Positions 28,159 to 36,977 of a stretch of 64,000 nt of DNA are shown piece after piece. The stretch is from Pseudomonadota bacterium. Lineage in GTDB: Bacteria; Pseudomonadota; Gammaproteobacteria; Burkholderiales; Burkholderiaceae_C. The stretch is taken from NCBI GenBank assembly GCA_020161065.1, contig JAIUPH010000010.1, positions 1-64,000 of the forward strand, written 5' to 3'. The notes beneath the pieces are model-generated. The model searched no databases. It was not told the origin of the DNA and was given only the letters and a program-made list of their open reading frames with translations. Numbering within the stretch: position 1 is the stretch's first letter; every line of letters starts with the position of its first letter. Position numbers and translations under genes: made by a program.

Positions 28159-29208
28159 ATGCGCCTTGCCTCCTCGACCTCGTTGCGCCCCACCATCGTA
28201 GCGGCCGCGCTGCTGGCCGCCGGCTCGGTGCTCGGCATCGCCGCGGCCCTTGGCGCCGATGCGGCCGCGGCGCCGCCGAAGGTCGACCTCGTCGGCCGCG
28301 CGGTGCCCGACCCGGCGCAACTGCCGCCCGGCCCGCAGCGCGACCTGGTGCGCTACGGTGAGGCGCTGACCGCGCGCACCTTCGCGATCATCGGCCCCGA
28401 GGTGGCCGACCCCAAGATGCGCCACGCCGGCAACAACCTGGCCTGCACCTCGTGCCACCAGGCCGGCGCCACCAAGCCCTTCGCGATGCCGTGGGTCGGC
28501 GTCAGCGCCAGCTTCCCGCAGTACCGCGCCCGCGAGGACGACGTCAGCACCGTGGAAGAGCGCGTCAACGGCTGCATGCAGCGCAGCATGAACGGCCGCA
28601 CGCTGGCGCTGGACTCGCGCGAGATGAAGGCCTACGTCGCCTACATCGCCTTCCTGTCCACCGGCGTGCCGGTGGGCGCGCCGATCAGCGGCGCCGGCAC
28701 GCTGCAGAGCAAGGTGCCCAACCGCCGCGCCGACGTGGCCGCCGGCGCCCAGGTCTATGCCGCCAAATGCGCGGCCTGCCACGGCGCCGAAGGCCAGGGC
28801 CAGCGCGTCGGCAAGGTGGGCGACGCCCAGGGCTACGCCTTCCCGCCGCTGTGGGGGCCCGACAGCTTCAACAACGGCGCCGGCATGAACCGCATGCTGA
28901 TGGCCACGCGCTTCATCCGGCATAACATGCCACTCGGTGCGAGCCACGCCGCCGGCCAACTCGACGACGACGAGGCCTACGACGTGGCGGCCTACATGCT
29001 GAGCCAGCCGCGCCCGGTCAAGGCCAACCTGGAGGCCGACTTCCCGGCGCGCTGGAACAAGCCGATCGACGCCGCCTTCCCGCCCTACGTGCTGGGCTTC
29101 CCGCCCGAGCAGCACCGCTTCGGCCCGTTCCCGCCGATGGCCGAGAAGGCGCGCCAGGTGGCGGCGCAACGCGCGGCGGCGGCGGCGTCGCAGGCGGCGG
29201 CCAAGTAG
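28159..29208 (+). CDS. tsdA: Dihaem thiosulfate dehydrogenase/tetrathionate reductase TsdA
   Basis: A 349-residue periplasmic dihaem cytochrome c. A signal peptide ends around GADAAA. Haem 1 binds CTSCH (Cys96-His100) and haem 2 CAACH (Cys204-His208). Between them ERVNGCMQRSMNGR supplies Cys139, the unusual axial cysteine ligand of the active-site haem in TsdA enzymes. This residue distinguishes TsdA from ordinary dihaem cytochromes. The enzyme interconverts thiosulfate and tetrathionate. ATG at 28159 is preferred over 28120 because it has GGAAAG upstream and gives a compact signal peptide. The Ala-rich tail ends at a stop that lies in a short direct repeat. Confidence 0.9.
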   Translation: MRLASSTSLRPTIVAAALLAAGSVLGIAAALGADAAAAPPKVDLVGRAVPDPAQLPPGPQRDLVRYGEALTARTFAIIGPEVADPKMRHAGNNLACTSCHQAGATKPFAMPWVGVSASFPQYRAREDDVSTVEERVNGCMQRSMNGRTLALDSREMKAYVAYIAFLSTGVPVGAPISGAGTLQSKVPNRRADVAAGAQVYAAKCAACHGAEGQGQRVGKVGDAQGYAFPPLWGPDSFNNGAGMNRMLMATRFIRHNMPLGASHAAGQLDDDEAYDVAAYMLSQPRPVKANLEADFPARWNKPIDAAFPPYVLGFPPEQHRFGPFPPMAEKARQVAAQRAAAAASQAAAK

Positions 29209-29239
29209 GCGGCGGCGGGCGGGCGGCCAAGTAGGCGGC
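29196..29239. repeat. 18-bp direct repeat spanning tsdA stop
   Basis: GGCGGCCAAGTAGGCGGC occurs at 29196-29213 and again at 29222-29239 (period 26). The first copy contains the tsdA stop codon. The rest of the 29209-29387 gap, between convergent tsdA and the VOC gene, shows no further gene or clear terminator. Confidence 0.8.
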
Positions 29240-29387
29240 CGGCGGGGGGGCGGAGCGGATGAGCCGCTGCCCGCTCAATGTCTTCTGGAGGGCGTCGGCC
29301 TGAACCGGTACCTGACGGGCTGACGGGCGTGCGGTCCAGCGAAGTCGGCGGATGAACCGGCGAAGCGGCAGGCCCTCACCGGCCGGC

Positions 29388-29867
29388 TCAGCCGCGCCGC
29401 GCCTTCTCGATCGCCGCGATGTCGATCTTCGTCATCTGCATCATCGCCTCGAAGGCGCGCCTGGCGGCGGCGCGGTCGGGGTCGGTCACGGCGTCGAGCA
29501 GCGCGCGCGGCGTGATCTGCCACGACAGGCCCCACTTGTCCTTGCACCAGCCGCACTGGCTTTCCTGGCCGCCGTTGCCGACGATGGCGTTCCACAGGCG
29601 GTCGGTCTCGGCCTGGTCGTCGGTCGCCACCTGGAACGAGAAGGCCTCGCTGTGCTTGAAGGCCGGCCCGCCGTTGAGGCCCACGCAGGGGATGCCCAGT
29701 ACGCTGAATTCGACCGTCAGCACGTCGCCTGCGCTGCCGTCGGGGTAGTCGCCCGGCGCGCGGTGCACGGCGCCCACGGCGCTGTCGGCGAAGGTCTTCG
29801 CGTAGAACTGCGCGGCTTCGAGCGCGCTGCCGTCGTACCAGAGGCAGATGGTGTTCTTGCTGGCCAT
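29388..29867 (-). CDS. PhnB-like VOC-fold protein
   Basis: A 159-residue protein of the VOC superfamily, close to the PhnB / '3-demethylubiquinone methyltransferase-like' group: ICLWYDGSALEAAQFYAKTF at the start, VEFSVLGIPCVGLNGGPAFK, a central TDDQAETDRLWNAIVGNGG, and CGWCKDKWGLSWQITP, with a C-terminal KARRAFEAMMQM-like helix (RRAFEAMMQMTKIDIAAIEK). The fold is a pair of beta-alpha-beta-beta-beta modules, usually metal-binding. Despite the family name no methyltransferase or C-P lyase role is implied. ATG at 29867 gives the standard length. Confidence 0.88.
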   Translation of the reverse strand: MASKNTICLWYDGSALEAAQFYAKTFADSAVGAVHRAPGDYPDGSAGDVLTVEFSVLGIPCVGLNGGPAFKHSEAFSFQVATDDQAETDRLWNAIVGNGGQESQCGWCKDKWGLSWQITPRALLDAVTDPDRAAARRAFEAMMQMTKIDIAAIEKARRG

Positions 29868-29944
29868 GGCGCGTCTCCGAAGCGGGGCCGGCAGTCTAAG
29901 GTCTCGGCCCGGCCGGGCGGCCGCCGGCGCCGCGAATGTCCCCA

Positions 29945-30832
29945 TCAGCGGCTGGCCGCCGCCCGCTGCTCGTGCAGCAGGTAGACCCCGGCCGCCAGCA
30001 GCAGCGCGATGCCGGCGGTGGCCAGCGCGTTGGGCACGTCGCGCCAGACCAGCCAGCCCAGGGCCAGCGCGGCCAGCAGGCCGACGTAGCGGAACGGCGC
30101 CACCACCGACATCTCGCCATGGCGCATGCCCAGCACGATCAGCCAGTAGCCGCCGCTCAACAGCGCCGCGGCGGCCGCCACGCGCAGCGCCTGCGCCGCG
30201 TCCAGCGGCTGCCAGGCCGCGCTGCCGGCCATCCACAGCGCGGCGGCCAGCGTCACGGCCATGGCGTTGGCCAGCGTCACCAGCAAGGCCGGCACGGACG
30301 GGTCGATGCGCCGCGTCAGCAGGTCGCGCGTGGCCTGGAACAAGGTGCCGGCCAGGCAGACCCAGGCCCAGGCGCTGAAGCCGGCGGCCGCCGGCTGCAC
30401 GATGAGCAGCACGCCGCCGAAGCCGCCCAGGATGGCCAGCCAGCGCGCCGCGCCGGGCCGTTCGCCGAGGAAGAGCACGGCCAGCAGCGCGATCACCAGC
30501 GGCGAGGCGAGGTTGATCGCCGTCGCGTTGGCCAGCGGCAGGTGCATCAGCGAGGCCAGGTAGATCAGACTGCCGACGGCGTCGACGGCCGCGCGCAGCA
30601 GCACGCGGCAGTCGGCCACCTGGCGCAGCCGGCGCGTCGCGCCGGTGGCCTGCGCCAGCGTGAGGACCAGCAGCGTCGCGACGCAGCCGCGCATGACGAT
30701 CAGTTGCGGCAGCGGCAGCGATTCGCCCAGCTTCTTCATCAACATGTCGTTGACGACGAAGCAGACCATCGCGGCCGAGATGCAGGCAATGCCGCGCCGG
30801 TTGGCGGCGGCCAGGGTCACGGCGGCAGACAT
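29945..30832 (-). CDS. DMT-superfamily (EamA) transporter
   Basis: A 295-residue protein with ten membrane segments arranged as two EamA repeats: the first begins RGIACISAAMVCFVVNDMLM and includes LASLMHLPLANATAINLASP; the second begins WAWVCLAGTLFQATRDLLTR. The motif around NATAINLASPLVIALLAVLF with LGERPG is typical of drug/metabolite exporters. The substrate is unknown. It follows the gene at 30848 by 15 bp on the same strand and precedes the VOC gene by 77 bp. Confidence 0.88.
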   Translation of the reverse strand: MSAAVTLAAANRRGIACISAAMVCFVVNDMLMKKLGESLPLPQLIVMRGCVATLLVLTLAQATGATRRLRQVADCRVLLRAAVDAVGSLIYLASLMHLPLANATAINLASPLVIALLAVLFLGERPGAARWLAILGGFGGVLLIVQPAAAGFSAWAWVCLAGTLFQATRDLLTRRIDPSVPALLVTLANAMAVTLAAALWMAGSAAWQPLDAAQALRVAAAAALLSGGYWLIVLGMRHGEMSVVAPFRYVGLLAALALGWLVWRDVPNALATAGIALLLAAGVYLLHEQRAAASR

Positions 30833-30847
30833 GGGGCGCGATGATGC

Positions 30848-31606
30848 CTAACGCGGCTCGGCTGCCGGCGGCGCCTCGGCATCGTCGAGGCCGCGGCCGG
30901 CGCCCAGGCCCAGCAGGCCGCCGGCGGCCATGCCGGCACCGCCGCCGCCGCCCGCACCGCCGCCGCCACCAGCGCCACCACCGCCACCACCACCGCGGCC
31001 ACCGCCGTCACCGGCTCCGCGGCCGCCGGCGCCACCGCCGCCGCGCGCGCCGGACGCCGCGCTGCGCAGCGGGCCTTGCTTGGGGATCGCCAGTTCGGCC
31101 GGCACCGGGTCGAGGTCGAGCACCTCGCGGATGAAGTCGCGCAGCGACAGCACCAGCGCCGCGGTCTCGATGCTGCGCCCGGCCGCCATGTCGGTGGCGG
31201 CCTGCGCGGCCAGCCGCACCTGCTCGGCCGTGCCGAGCAGCAGCACGTCGGACAGCGCGGCCTCCACCGCGTCGCGGATGCGCCGGCGGCGCTCGGCGCC
31301 GGGGCGCGGCGAGGCGCTGTCGCCGTTGTCGCCGTTGCCGTCGCCGGGTGCGGCGCGGCCGCGCGCATCGCGCAGGTGGCTGGGGTCGACGCCGAGGTCG
31401 CCGGTGAACGATCCGCCCAGCGTCTTGTAGGCGGCGATCAGCGTCTTCAGGCGTTCGTTGATCTGCCGGTTCTGGCGCTCGCGCCGCTGCTGGATGCGCT
31501 GCATCACCAGCAGCCGGATGCCCACCGCCACCACGGTAACGAGGATCAGCCCCAGCAGCGTGGACAGCAGGCCTTGCCAGGAGCTGAAGTCGATCGAGCT
31601 GCGCAT
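30848..31606 (-). CDS. Membrane-anchored protein with Gly-rich tail
   Basis: A 252-residue protein of unknown function. One membrane segment (LLSTLLGLILVTVVAVGIRLL, about residues 13-33) is followed by a basic amphipathic helix (MQRIQQRRERQNRQINERLK), a folded-looking helical region (RRRIRDAVEAALSDVLLLGT, SLRDFIREVLDLD) and a tail of nearly 50 residues made of Gly with Ala and Arg. Orientation suggests a cytoplasmic body. Similar single-pass hypothetical proteins are known, but no role can be assigned. The Gly tail corresponds to a CCG/CCA-type repeat tract at about 30935-31045. Confidence 0.65.
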   Translation of the reverse strand: MRSSIDFSSWQGLLSTLLGLILVTVVAVGIRLLVMQRIQQRRERQNRQINERLKTLIAAYKTLGGSFTGDLGVDPSHLRDARGRAAPGDGNGDNGDSASPRPGAERRRRIRDAVEAALSDVLLLGTAEQVRLAAQAATDMAAGRSIETAALVLSLRDFIREVLDLDPVPAELAIPKQGPLRSAASGARGGGGAGGRGAGDGGGRGGGGGGGAGGGGGAGGGGGAGMAAGGLLGLGAGRGLDDAEAPPAAEPR

Positions 31607-31628
31607 GGGCGCAAGGGTAGCAGCGCGC

Positions 31629-31651
31629 GGCGCGGGTGCCGGTACCGCGCC
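31629..31651 (-). terminator. Hairpin at end of phosphonate/phosphoester operon
   Basis: GGCGCGG (31629-31635) and CCGCGCC (31645-31651) form a 7-bp stem with a 9-nt loop, five bases beyond the phoD stop on the minus strand. No T tract follows. It also lies 22 bp upstream of the next gene, so it may instead act on that leader. Confidence 0.35.
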
Positions 31652-31655
31652 GGGC

Positions 31656-33260
31656 TCAGGCGGCCTGCGGCCCGGCCACGCCGTCGTCGACCACGAAGCG
31701 CGCCAGCGTGGCGATGCCGCTGTCGGGCCGCGTCACGTCGTCGACCACGCGCAGCGTCGTCGTCCAGCGTTGCGGGGTGACGTCGGCCACCGCGTAACCG
31801 CGGCGGTCCGCGCGCGCCAGCAGGACGTGCGGGTTGTGGTCGGCGATCGCTTGTGCGCGGGCCTGCGGGGTGCCGCTGGCCGACGCGATCGAGGTGCCGC
31901 AGAACTCGCTGCCGATGACCGGCGAGCGCGGATCGGCAAAGTCCGCCAGCACGCGGCAGACGTAGTTCTGGTGGATGTCGCCGCCCAGGATCACGGTGTT
32001 GCGCGGCGCGGCGCCGCGCACCGCGTCGAGCAGGCGCTGGCGCGCGGCGGGATAGCCGTCCCAGGTGCTGGCGTGGTAGCGCTCTTCGGGCAAGGGCTGG
32101 TAGTTGCGCCGCGCGAAGATGGTCTGCTGCGCCAGCACGCTCCAGCGCGTGCCGGCGCGGGCATCCTGCGCCAGGCCTTCTTCGACCCAGCGCTCCTGGC
32201 GCGCGCCGAGCATGCTGCGGGCGGGGTCCAGCAGTTCGGGGCAGGCCTGCGGCGTCACCGCGGCCAGCGGCGCGCCGCCCGGCGGGCGGCAGGCCTGGCG
32301 GTCGCGGTACTGCCGCGTGTCCAGCGCGTGGAAGCGCAACAGCCGGCCCCAGGCATGCCGCTCGTGGATGCGCAGGCCGTCGAGCGTGCCCAGGCCATCG
32401 ATGCCGGAGGTCAGCACCGAAGCGCGCAGCGGCATGTTCTCGTAGAAGGCCTGGTAGGCGGCGCCGCGCCGGCGCAGGAAATCGTCGGCCGCGCCGCTGC
32501 CGTGCAGGCCGGCGTAGTCGTTCTGCACTTCGTGGTCGTCCCAGGTGACGATCCAGGGGCAGGCCCGGTGCGCGGCCTGCAGCAACGGGTCGCTGCGGTA
32601 CAGCGCGTAGCGGTCGCGGAAGTCCGCCAGCGTGCGCGCCGCCGGTAGCGTGTGGTGGCGCACCAGCGGCGGGCTCGGCGGCTTGGCGGGCATCGCGTAC
32701 TCGTAGATGTAGTCGCCCAGGAACAGGATCAGGTCCAGGTCTTCGCCGAGCAGGTGGCGGTAGCCGGCGTAGTGGCCTTGCTCCCAGCGCTGGCACGAGA
32801 CGAAGGCGAAGCGCGCGCGTTCGGGCAGCGCGTCGGCGGCCGGCGCGCTGCGGGTGCGCGCCGTGGGCGTGACCGCGTCGCCGTGCATGAAGCGGTAGAA
32901 GTACCAGCGGCCCGGCTGCAGGCCCGAGACTTCGAGGTGCACCGCGTGGCCGAGCGCGGCCCGCGCCTCGGCCTGCCCGGCGCGCACGATGCGGCGGAAG
33001 GCCTCGTCCTCGGCCACTTCCCAGCGAACGGTCAGCGATTCGGGCAGCGGCACGCGCGGCGTGTCGGCGGCCACGGTGCCCGGCACCGGACCGTCGAGCA
33101 GCCGCGTCCACAGCACGAAGCCGTCGGCCGTCGGTGCGCCGCTGGCGACGCCGACGGGGAACAGCTCGCGCTGCTTCAGCGTGGCCGACCAGGCCCAACG
33201 CGGCAGCGAAGCGGCGGTGGCCGCCGCGGCAGCCATGGACAGCAGCTCGCGGCGCTGCAT
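31656..33260 (-). CDS. phoD: PhoD-family phosphodiesterase/alkaline phosphatase
   Basis: A 534-residue exported metalloenzyme. The N-terminus MQRRELLSMAAAAATAASLP is a probable Tat signal. The PhoD core follows: an N-terminal Ig-like PhoD_N domain (VGVASGAPTADGFVLWTRL), then FVSCQRWEQGHYAGYRHL, ILFLGDYIYEYAM, IVTWDDHEVQNDYAGL and ILGGDIHQNYVCRVL, which carry the Fe/Ca ligands. PhoD enzymes hydrolyse phosphomono- and phosphodiesters outside the cytoplasm. It is the last gene of the twelve-gene operon, starting in a TGATG overlap with the preceding hydrolase. Its export contrasts with the other two phosphohydrolases here, which have no signal peptide. Confidence 0.9.
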   Translation of the reverse strand: MQRRELLSMAAAAATAASLPRWAWSATLKQRELFPVGVASGAPTADGFVLWTRLLDGPVPGTVAADTPRVPLPESLTVRWEVAEDEAFRRIVRAGQAEARAALGHAVHLEVSGLQPGRWYFYRFMHGDAVTPTARTRSAPAADALPERARFAFVSCQRWEQGHYAGYRHLLGEDLDLILFLGDYIYEYAMPAKPPSPPLVRHHTLPAARTLADFRDRYALYRSDPLLQAAHRACPWIVTWDDHEVQNDYAGLHGSGAADDFLRRRGAAYQAFYENMPLRASVLTSGIDGLGTLDGLRIHERHAWGRLLRFHALDTRQYRDRQACRPPGGAPLAAVTPQACPELLDPARSMLGARQERWVEEGLAQDARAGTRWSVLAQQTIFARRNYQPLPEERYHASTWDGYPAARQRLLDAVRGAAPRNTVILGGDIHQNYVCRVLADFADPRSPVIGSEFCGTSIASASGTPQARAQAIADHNPHVLLARADRRGYAVADVTPQRWTTTLRVVDDVTRPDSGIATLARFVVDDGVAGPQAA

Positions 33261-34525
33261 CAGGGCGGCTCCAGCGGCCGTCCCTGCATGCCGTCGGCCG
33301 CGACCCCGAGGTGGCGCAGCACGGTCGGCGCGATGTCGATCAGCGACACCGGCTCGCTTCGCTGGCCGCTGCGAAAACCGCCGCCGGTCAGGCAGAGGAA
33401 GGGATGCTGTTCACGCGCGCCCAAGCCGCCATGCTGCGCGCAGCCGACCGCCGACGAACTGCTGAACGGGCTGCGCACCGCCACGCTGCGGCCCATCACG
33501 CCATGCGCATTGACGGCGTCGTCGCAGCGCAGCGCCAGCGCCAGGCCCAGCGGGCCGTCGGTGGGCAGGCCGATCTCGGACAAGGCTTCGCCGCTGACCA
33601 CGCGGCCGGTGAAGTCCTGCTGCTGCAGCCAGCGTTGGACGGCGGCCATGCGCGAGCGCGCCTCCGGCGCGAAATACAGCAGCGCCGCGTTGCCATTGGG
33701 CGCCACCACCAGGTCCGACGATTCAGGGCCTTCCTTCCAGCCGGCCTGCACGAGCAGCGCGTCGAGGTCGATCTGCCGGCCGACGGTCTCCATCCCGTGG
33801 TCGGAACAGGCGACGAGCAGGATGTCGTCGCCGCCCGGGTCCAGCGCCTGCACGGTGCGCCGCACCTGGTCGACGCAGGCGTCGGCTGACGCGATCATCG
33901 CCAGGTGCTCGGACGACCCCAAGGCGCTGTGATGCGCGGTGTGGTCGGGCTCGGACAGCCACAGCACGGCCAGCGCCGGCGCGCGCTCGCGCAGCACCTC
34001 GCCGCAGAAGCGATCGGTCATCGCGCGGTCGCCGGCCGCGCCCACCTCGATGGCCAGGCCATCGGCCAGCGCCTGCCCGCCGGGCCCGCGTGAGCCGCTG
34101 CGGTGATAGACATGGCCGAAGCCGTCGGGGTCCTGCAAGTACGCGGCGCCGGGCGAGACGTTGGACATCACGATCGTCCCGCCCTGGCCGGCCAGCCGCT
34201 CGGCCCAGGTCGGGCGGCGCAGCGTGCGGCCGGTGGCGCGCTGCAGGCGCTGCAGGAAGTCCGGCTTGCCGGCCGACAGCCGCACGAGTTGGCCGTTCTC
34301 GATCAAGACCATGGTGTTGCCGAGCAGGCCATGGGCCATGGGCAGGCAGCCCGTGGCCATCGAGGCCGAACTGGTCCGCGTCGTCGACGGGAAGACGCTG
34401 CGCGCCGCGCTGAAGTCGGCACCGGCCGCGCGCAGCGCCGACAGGCAAGGGGCCGTGGCCGGGTCGATCTGCTCGGCGCCGAGGCTGTCGCAGACCACGA
34501 CGACGGCGCGGCGCCGGCGCTTCAT
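33260..34525 (-). CDS. Alkaline-phosphatase-superfamily hydrolase (PhnA/NPP-like)
   Basis: A 421-residue cytoplasmic zinc hydrolase. Metal and nucleophile motifs are present: VVVCDSLG (Asp13), FPSTTRTSSASMATG with the nucleophile Thr (probably Thr49), LWLSEPDHTAHH, ACSDHGMETVG and QHGGLGAREQHPF. This is the type I phosphodiesterase/nucleotide pyrophosphatase group, to which phosphonoacetate hydrolase PhnA also belongs. Lack of a signal peptide and its place in an operon with a phosphonoacetaldehyde-type dehydrogenase make a phosphonoacetate-hydrolase role attractive, but it is equally compatible with a phosphodiesterase. Overlaps its upstream neighbour by ATGA and phoD by one base. Confidence 0.82.
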   Translation of the reverse strand: MKRRRRAVVVVCDSLGAEQIDPATAPCLSALRAAGADFSAARSVFPSTTRTSSASMATGCLPMAHGLLGNTMVLIENGQLVRLSAGKPDFLQRLQRATGRTLRRPTWAERLAGQGGTIVMSNVSPGAAYLQDPDGFGHVYHRSGSRGPGGQALADGLAIEVGAAGDRAMTDRFCGEVLRERAPALAVLWLSEPDHTAHHSALGSSEHLAMIASADACVDQVRRTVQALDPGGDDILLVACSDHGMETVGRQIDLDALLVQAGWKEGPESSDLVVAPNGNAALLYFAPEARSRMAAVQRWLQQQDFTGRVVSGEALSEIGLPTDGPLGLALALRCDDAVNAHGVMGRSVAVRSPFSSSSAVGCAQHGGLGAREQHPFLCLTGGGFRSGQRSEPVSLIDIAPTVLRHLGVAADGMQGRPLEPP

Positions 34526-35325
34526 GTCGAGCCGCCGGCGCGCGACGGCAGCGTCGATCGGTCGAGGTAGTCGTGAAAGTGGACGGTGATCTGATCGGCC
34601 TGCAGGAACACCACCGCATAGGCCGGCGGCTCGTGGCTCTTGGGCACCGGCGCGACCGTGTGCAGATCGAACGGCACCTGGTGGTTGAGCCCGCGCATCG
34701 TCGAGAACGGCACGCCGCGCCAGCTGCCGCACACCGGGCGGTGGACATGGCCGAAGAACAAGTGGCGCAGTTGGTGGCGCCGCCGCGCGGCGAGGTCGAC
34801 GAAGGGCTCCGGGTTGGCGACGCCGATGCGGTCGAGGCAGGGGATGCCGATGTCGAACGGCGGGTGGTGCATGAACAGGCAGAAAGGGCGATCGCCGAGC
34901 CGTTCGACCTGGCTGGCCAGCCAGGCCTGCCGCTCGGCGCAGTACAGGCCGCCGTTGCGCCCTTCGTCCAGCGTGTCGAGCATCAGCAACGCTGATTCCG
35001 CGAGGTCGAAGCGGCCCTGCACGAAGCCGTTGCCGTCGTCCAGCGCGTCGCGGAAGGCCGCTGCGAAGGGCGCGCGAAGGTCATGGTTGCCGAGCAGCGC
35101 GAACCAAGGGAAGGGCAGCCGTTCGAGCTGGCCGCGCAGCGCGGCGTAGGCGGCCGCCTCGCCGCGGTGGGCAAGGTCGCCGGTGATCACGCAGCAGGCG
35201 GCGTCGCGGTGATGTTCAAGGATGTCGTCGATGCAGGCCACCAGGCGGGCATGGGGGTCCAGCCCGTGCAGGATCTCGCCCGGCGCGACGAGGTGGGGGT
35301 CGGTGATCTGGATGAGCTTGGTCAT
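34522..35325 (-). CDS. Calcineurin-like phosphodiesterase (CpdA/GpdQ type)
   Basis: A 267-residue binuclear metallophosphoesterase. All five metal-binding motifs are visible in order: QITDPHL, VITGDLAHRGE, LLGNHDLR, FMHHPPFD and FFGHVHRPV. The overall pattern is that of class III cyclic-nucleotide and glycerophosphodiester phosphodiesterases. There is no signal peptide, so it would act on an imported ester. It overlaps the ABC ATPase gene and the next hydrolase by ATGA on both sides, which ties it to the transporter. The substrate is open: glycerophosphodiesters, phosphonate monoesters or cyclic nucleotides are all possible. Confidence 0.87.
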   Translation of the reverse strand: MTKLIQITDPHLVAPGEILHGLDPHARLVACIDDILEHHRDAACCVITGDLAHRGEAAAYAALRGQLERLPFPWFALLGNHDLRAPFAAAFRDALDDGNGFVQGRFDLAESALLMLDTLDEGRNGGLYCAERQAWLASQVERLGDRPFCLFMHHPPFDIGIPCLDRIGVANPEPFVDLAARRRHQLRHLFFGHVHRPVCGSWRGVPFSTMRGLNHQVPFDLHTVAPVPKSHEPPAYAVVFLQADQITVHFHDYLDRSTLPSRAGGST

Positions 35326-36977
35326 GCGCAAACCGCTTGGGGATGGGCCTGCACGGCGTGCAGGGCGCTGGCCTCCAGCAACAGCCGCGTGTAGCCGCTG
35401 CGTGAGGCGCGGAACACCTCGTCGGTGGGCCCGGCTTCGCAGACCTCGCCGTGGCGCAGCACCACCACGCGGTCGGCCATGCGGCGGATCACGCCGAGGT
35501 CGTGGCTGATGAAGAGATAGGCGGTGCCGGTGTTGCGCTGCAGCTCGAGCAGCAGGTCCAGCACCTGTGCCTGCACCGAGACGTCCAGCGCCGAGGTGAT
35601 CTCGTCGCAGACGATGAGGTCGGGCTCCGCCGCGAAGGCGCGCGCAATCGCCACGCGCTGCTGCTGGCCGCCCGACAGCTGGCGCGGGTAGCACTCCAGC
35701 AGCGCCGGGTCCAGGTGCATGGCGCGCATCAGCGCTTGCGCGCGCTCGCGCAGTGCGGGGCCGCGCAGGGCGGTGAACATCGCCAGCGGCCGCTCCAGGA
35801 TGGTGGCGATGCGCTGGCGCGGATTCAGCGACGACAGCGGGTCCTGGAACACGATCTGGATGCGCCGGCGCAGCGCCAGCGGCCGCTCCGAGGCCTTGGC
35901 CGCCAGCGCCTGGCCTTCGAACTGCAGGGCGCCGCCGGTCGGCCCCATCAGCCCGGCGACCAGCGAGGCTGCCGTCGACTTGCCGCTGCCCGATTCGCCG
36001 ACCAGGCCCAGGGTCTCGCCGCGGTCGATGGCGAACGACAGCTCGGCCAGCGCCGGCCGCGTTGGAGCGGCCGCGCGCTGCCACCAGCTGCGGCGGCGCG
36101 CCGGGTATGCGAACGCCAGCCGCTGGGCGACCAGCAGCGGCGCGGCGTCGTGCGCGCCCGGCGGCCGCGTGCGCGGCGGCGGCTCGGCGTCGAGGCGGGG
36201 AATCGCGGCGATGAGCTGGCGTGTGTAGGCATGCGCCGGCGCGCCGAAGATCGTCGACGCATCGCCGCGCTCGACGACGCGGCCCTGGTGCATCACGATG
36301 ACCTGGTCGCACATGCGCGAGATCACGCCGAGGTCGTGGCTGACGTAGATGAGCGCGGCGTTGAAGCGCTGGCGCAGGCTGCGCACCAGCTCCAGCACCT
36401 GCACCTCGGTGGTCTTGTCGAGCGCGGTGGTCGGCTCGTCCAGCACCAGCAGGCCGGGGTCGCCGGCCAGTGCCGCGGCGATGACCACGCGCTGACGCTG
36501 GCCGCCCGACAGCTCGTGCGGATAGCGCGCGCAGATGGCCGCGGGGTCCGGCAGCCCAGTGGCCCGGAACAGCTCCAGCGTGCGCGCGCGTGCCTCGGCG
36601 GCCGTAGCGCCGCGCAGGTGGCGCACGGCTTCGTCGACCTGCGCGCCGATGCGCAGGTGCGGCGTCAGCGAACTCAAGGGGTTTTGCGGCACGAAGGCGA
36701 TGTGCCGGCCGCGCAGCGCGCGCCGGCCGGCTTCGTCGAGCTGCAGGATGTCGGTCCCGGCGATGCGGACCGTGCCCGCCGTGATCACGCCGCCGGCGCG
36801 GCAATGGCCCAGCAGGGCGCGCGCGACGGTGGATTTGCCCGACCCGCTTTCGCCGACGATGCCCAGGCTGCTGCCCGCCTCGACCGTGAATTCGACGCCG
36901 CGCACCGCGCTGACGATGTGGCCGTCGCTGCGGCGGTAGCCGATGTCCAGGCCGCGGACTTCGAGCGCGGCGTTCAT
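35322..36977 (-). CDS. Dipeptide-type ABC importer, fused double ATPase
   Basis: A 551-residue protein made of two complete ABC ATPase domains, equivalent to DppD and DppF joined. The first domain has Walker A GESGSGKS (residues 42-49), Q loop PQNPLSSL, signature LSGGQRQR and Walker [13 protein letters not shown]; the second has GESGSGKS near residue 326-333, [19 protein letters not shown] and [12 protein letters not shown]. Each ends in the usual dipeptide-family C-terminal extension. It powers the adjacent permease pair. In the second domain Walker B reads CDEITSALD, the common form in this family. Overlaps the permease gene (ATGA) and the phosphodiesterase gene (ATGA). Confidence 0.93.
   Translation of the reverse strand: MNAALEVRGLDIGYRRSDGHIVSAVRGVEFTVEAGSSLGIVGESGSGKSTVARALLGHCRAGGVITAGTVRIAGTDILQLDEAGRRALRGRHIAFVPQNPLSSLTPHLRIGAQVDEAVRHLRGATAAEARARTLELFRATGLPDPAAICARYPHELSGGQRQRVVIAAALAGDPGLLVLDEPTTALDKTTEVQVLELVRSLRQRFNAALIYVSHDLGVISRMCDQVIVMHQGRVVERGDASTIFGAPAHAYTRQLIAAIPRLDAEPPPRTRPPGAHDAAPLLVAQRLAFAYPARRRSWWQRAAAPTRPALAELSFAIDRGETLGLVGESGSGKSTAASLVAGLMGPTGGALQFEGQALAAKASERPLALRRRIQIVFQDPLSSLNPRQRIATILERPLAMFTALRGPALRERAQALMRAMHLDPALLECYPRQLSGGQQQRVAIARAFAAEPDLIVCDEITSALDVSVQAQVLDLLLELQRNTGTAYLFISHDLGVIRRMADRVVVLRHGEVCEAGPTDEVFRASRSGYTRLLLEASALHAVQAHPQAVCA

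Noticed and set aside
29388-29867. PhnB-like protein as part of a C-P lyase pathway
   Set aside because: PhnB is a misleading name for a VOC protein; no C-P lyase genes are present and the gene is separate from the phosphonate operon.
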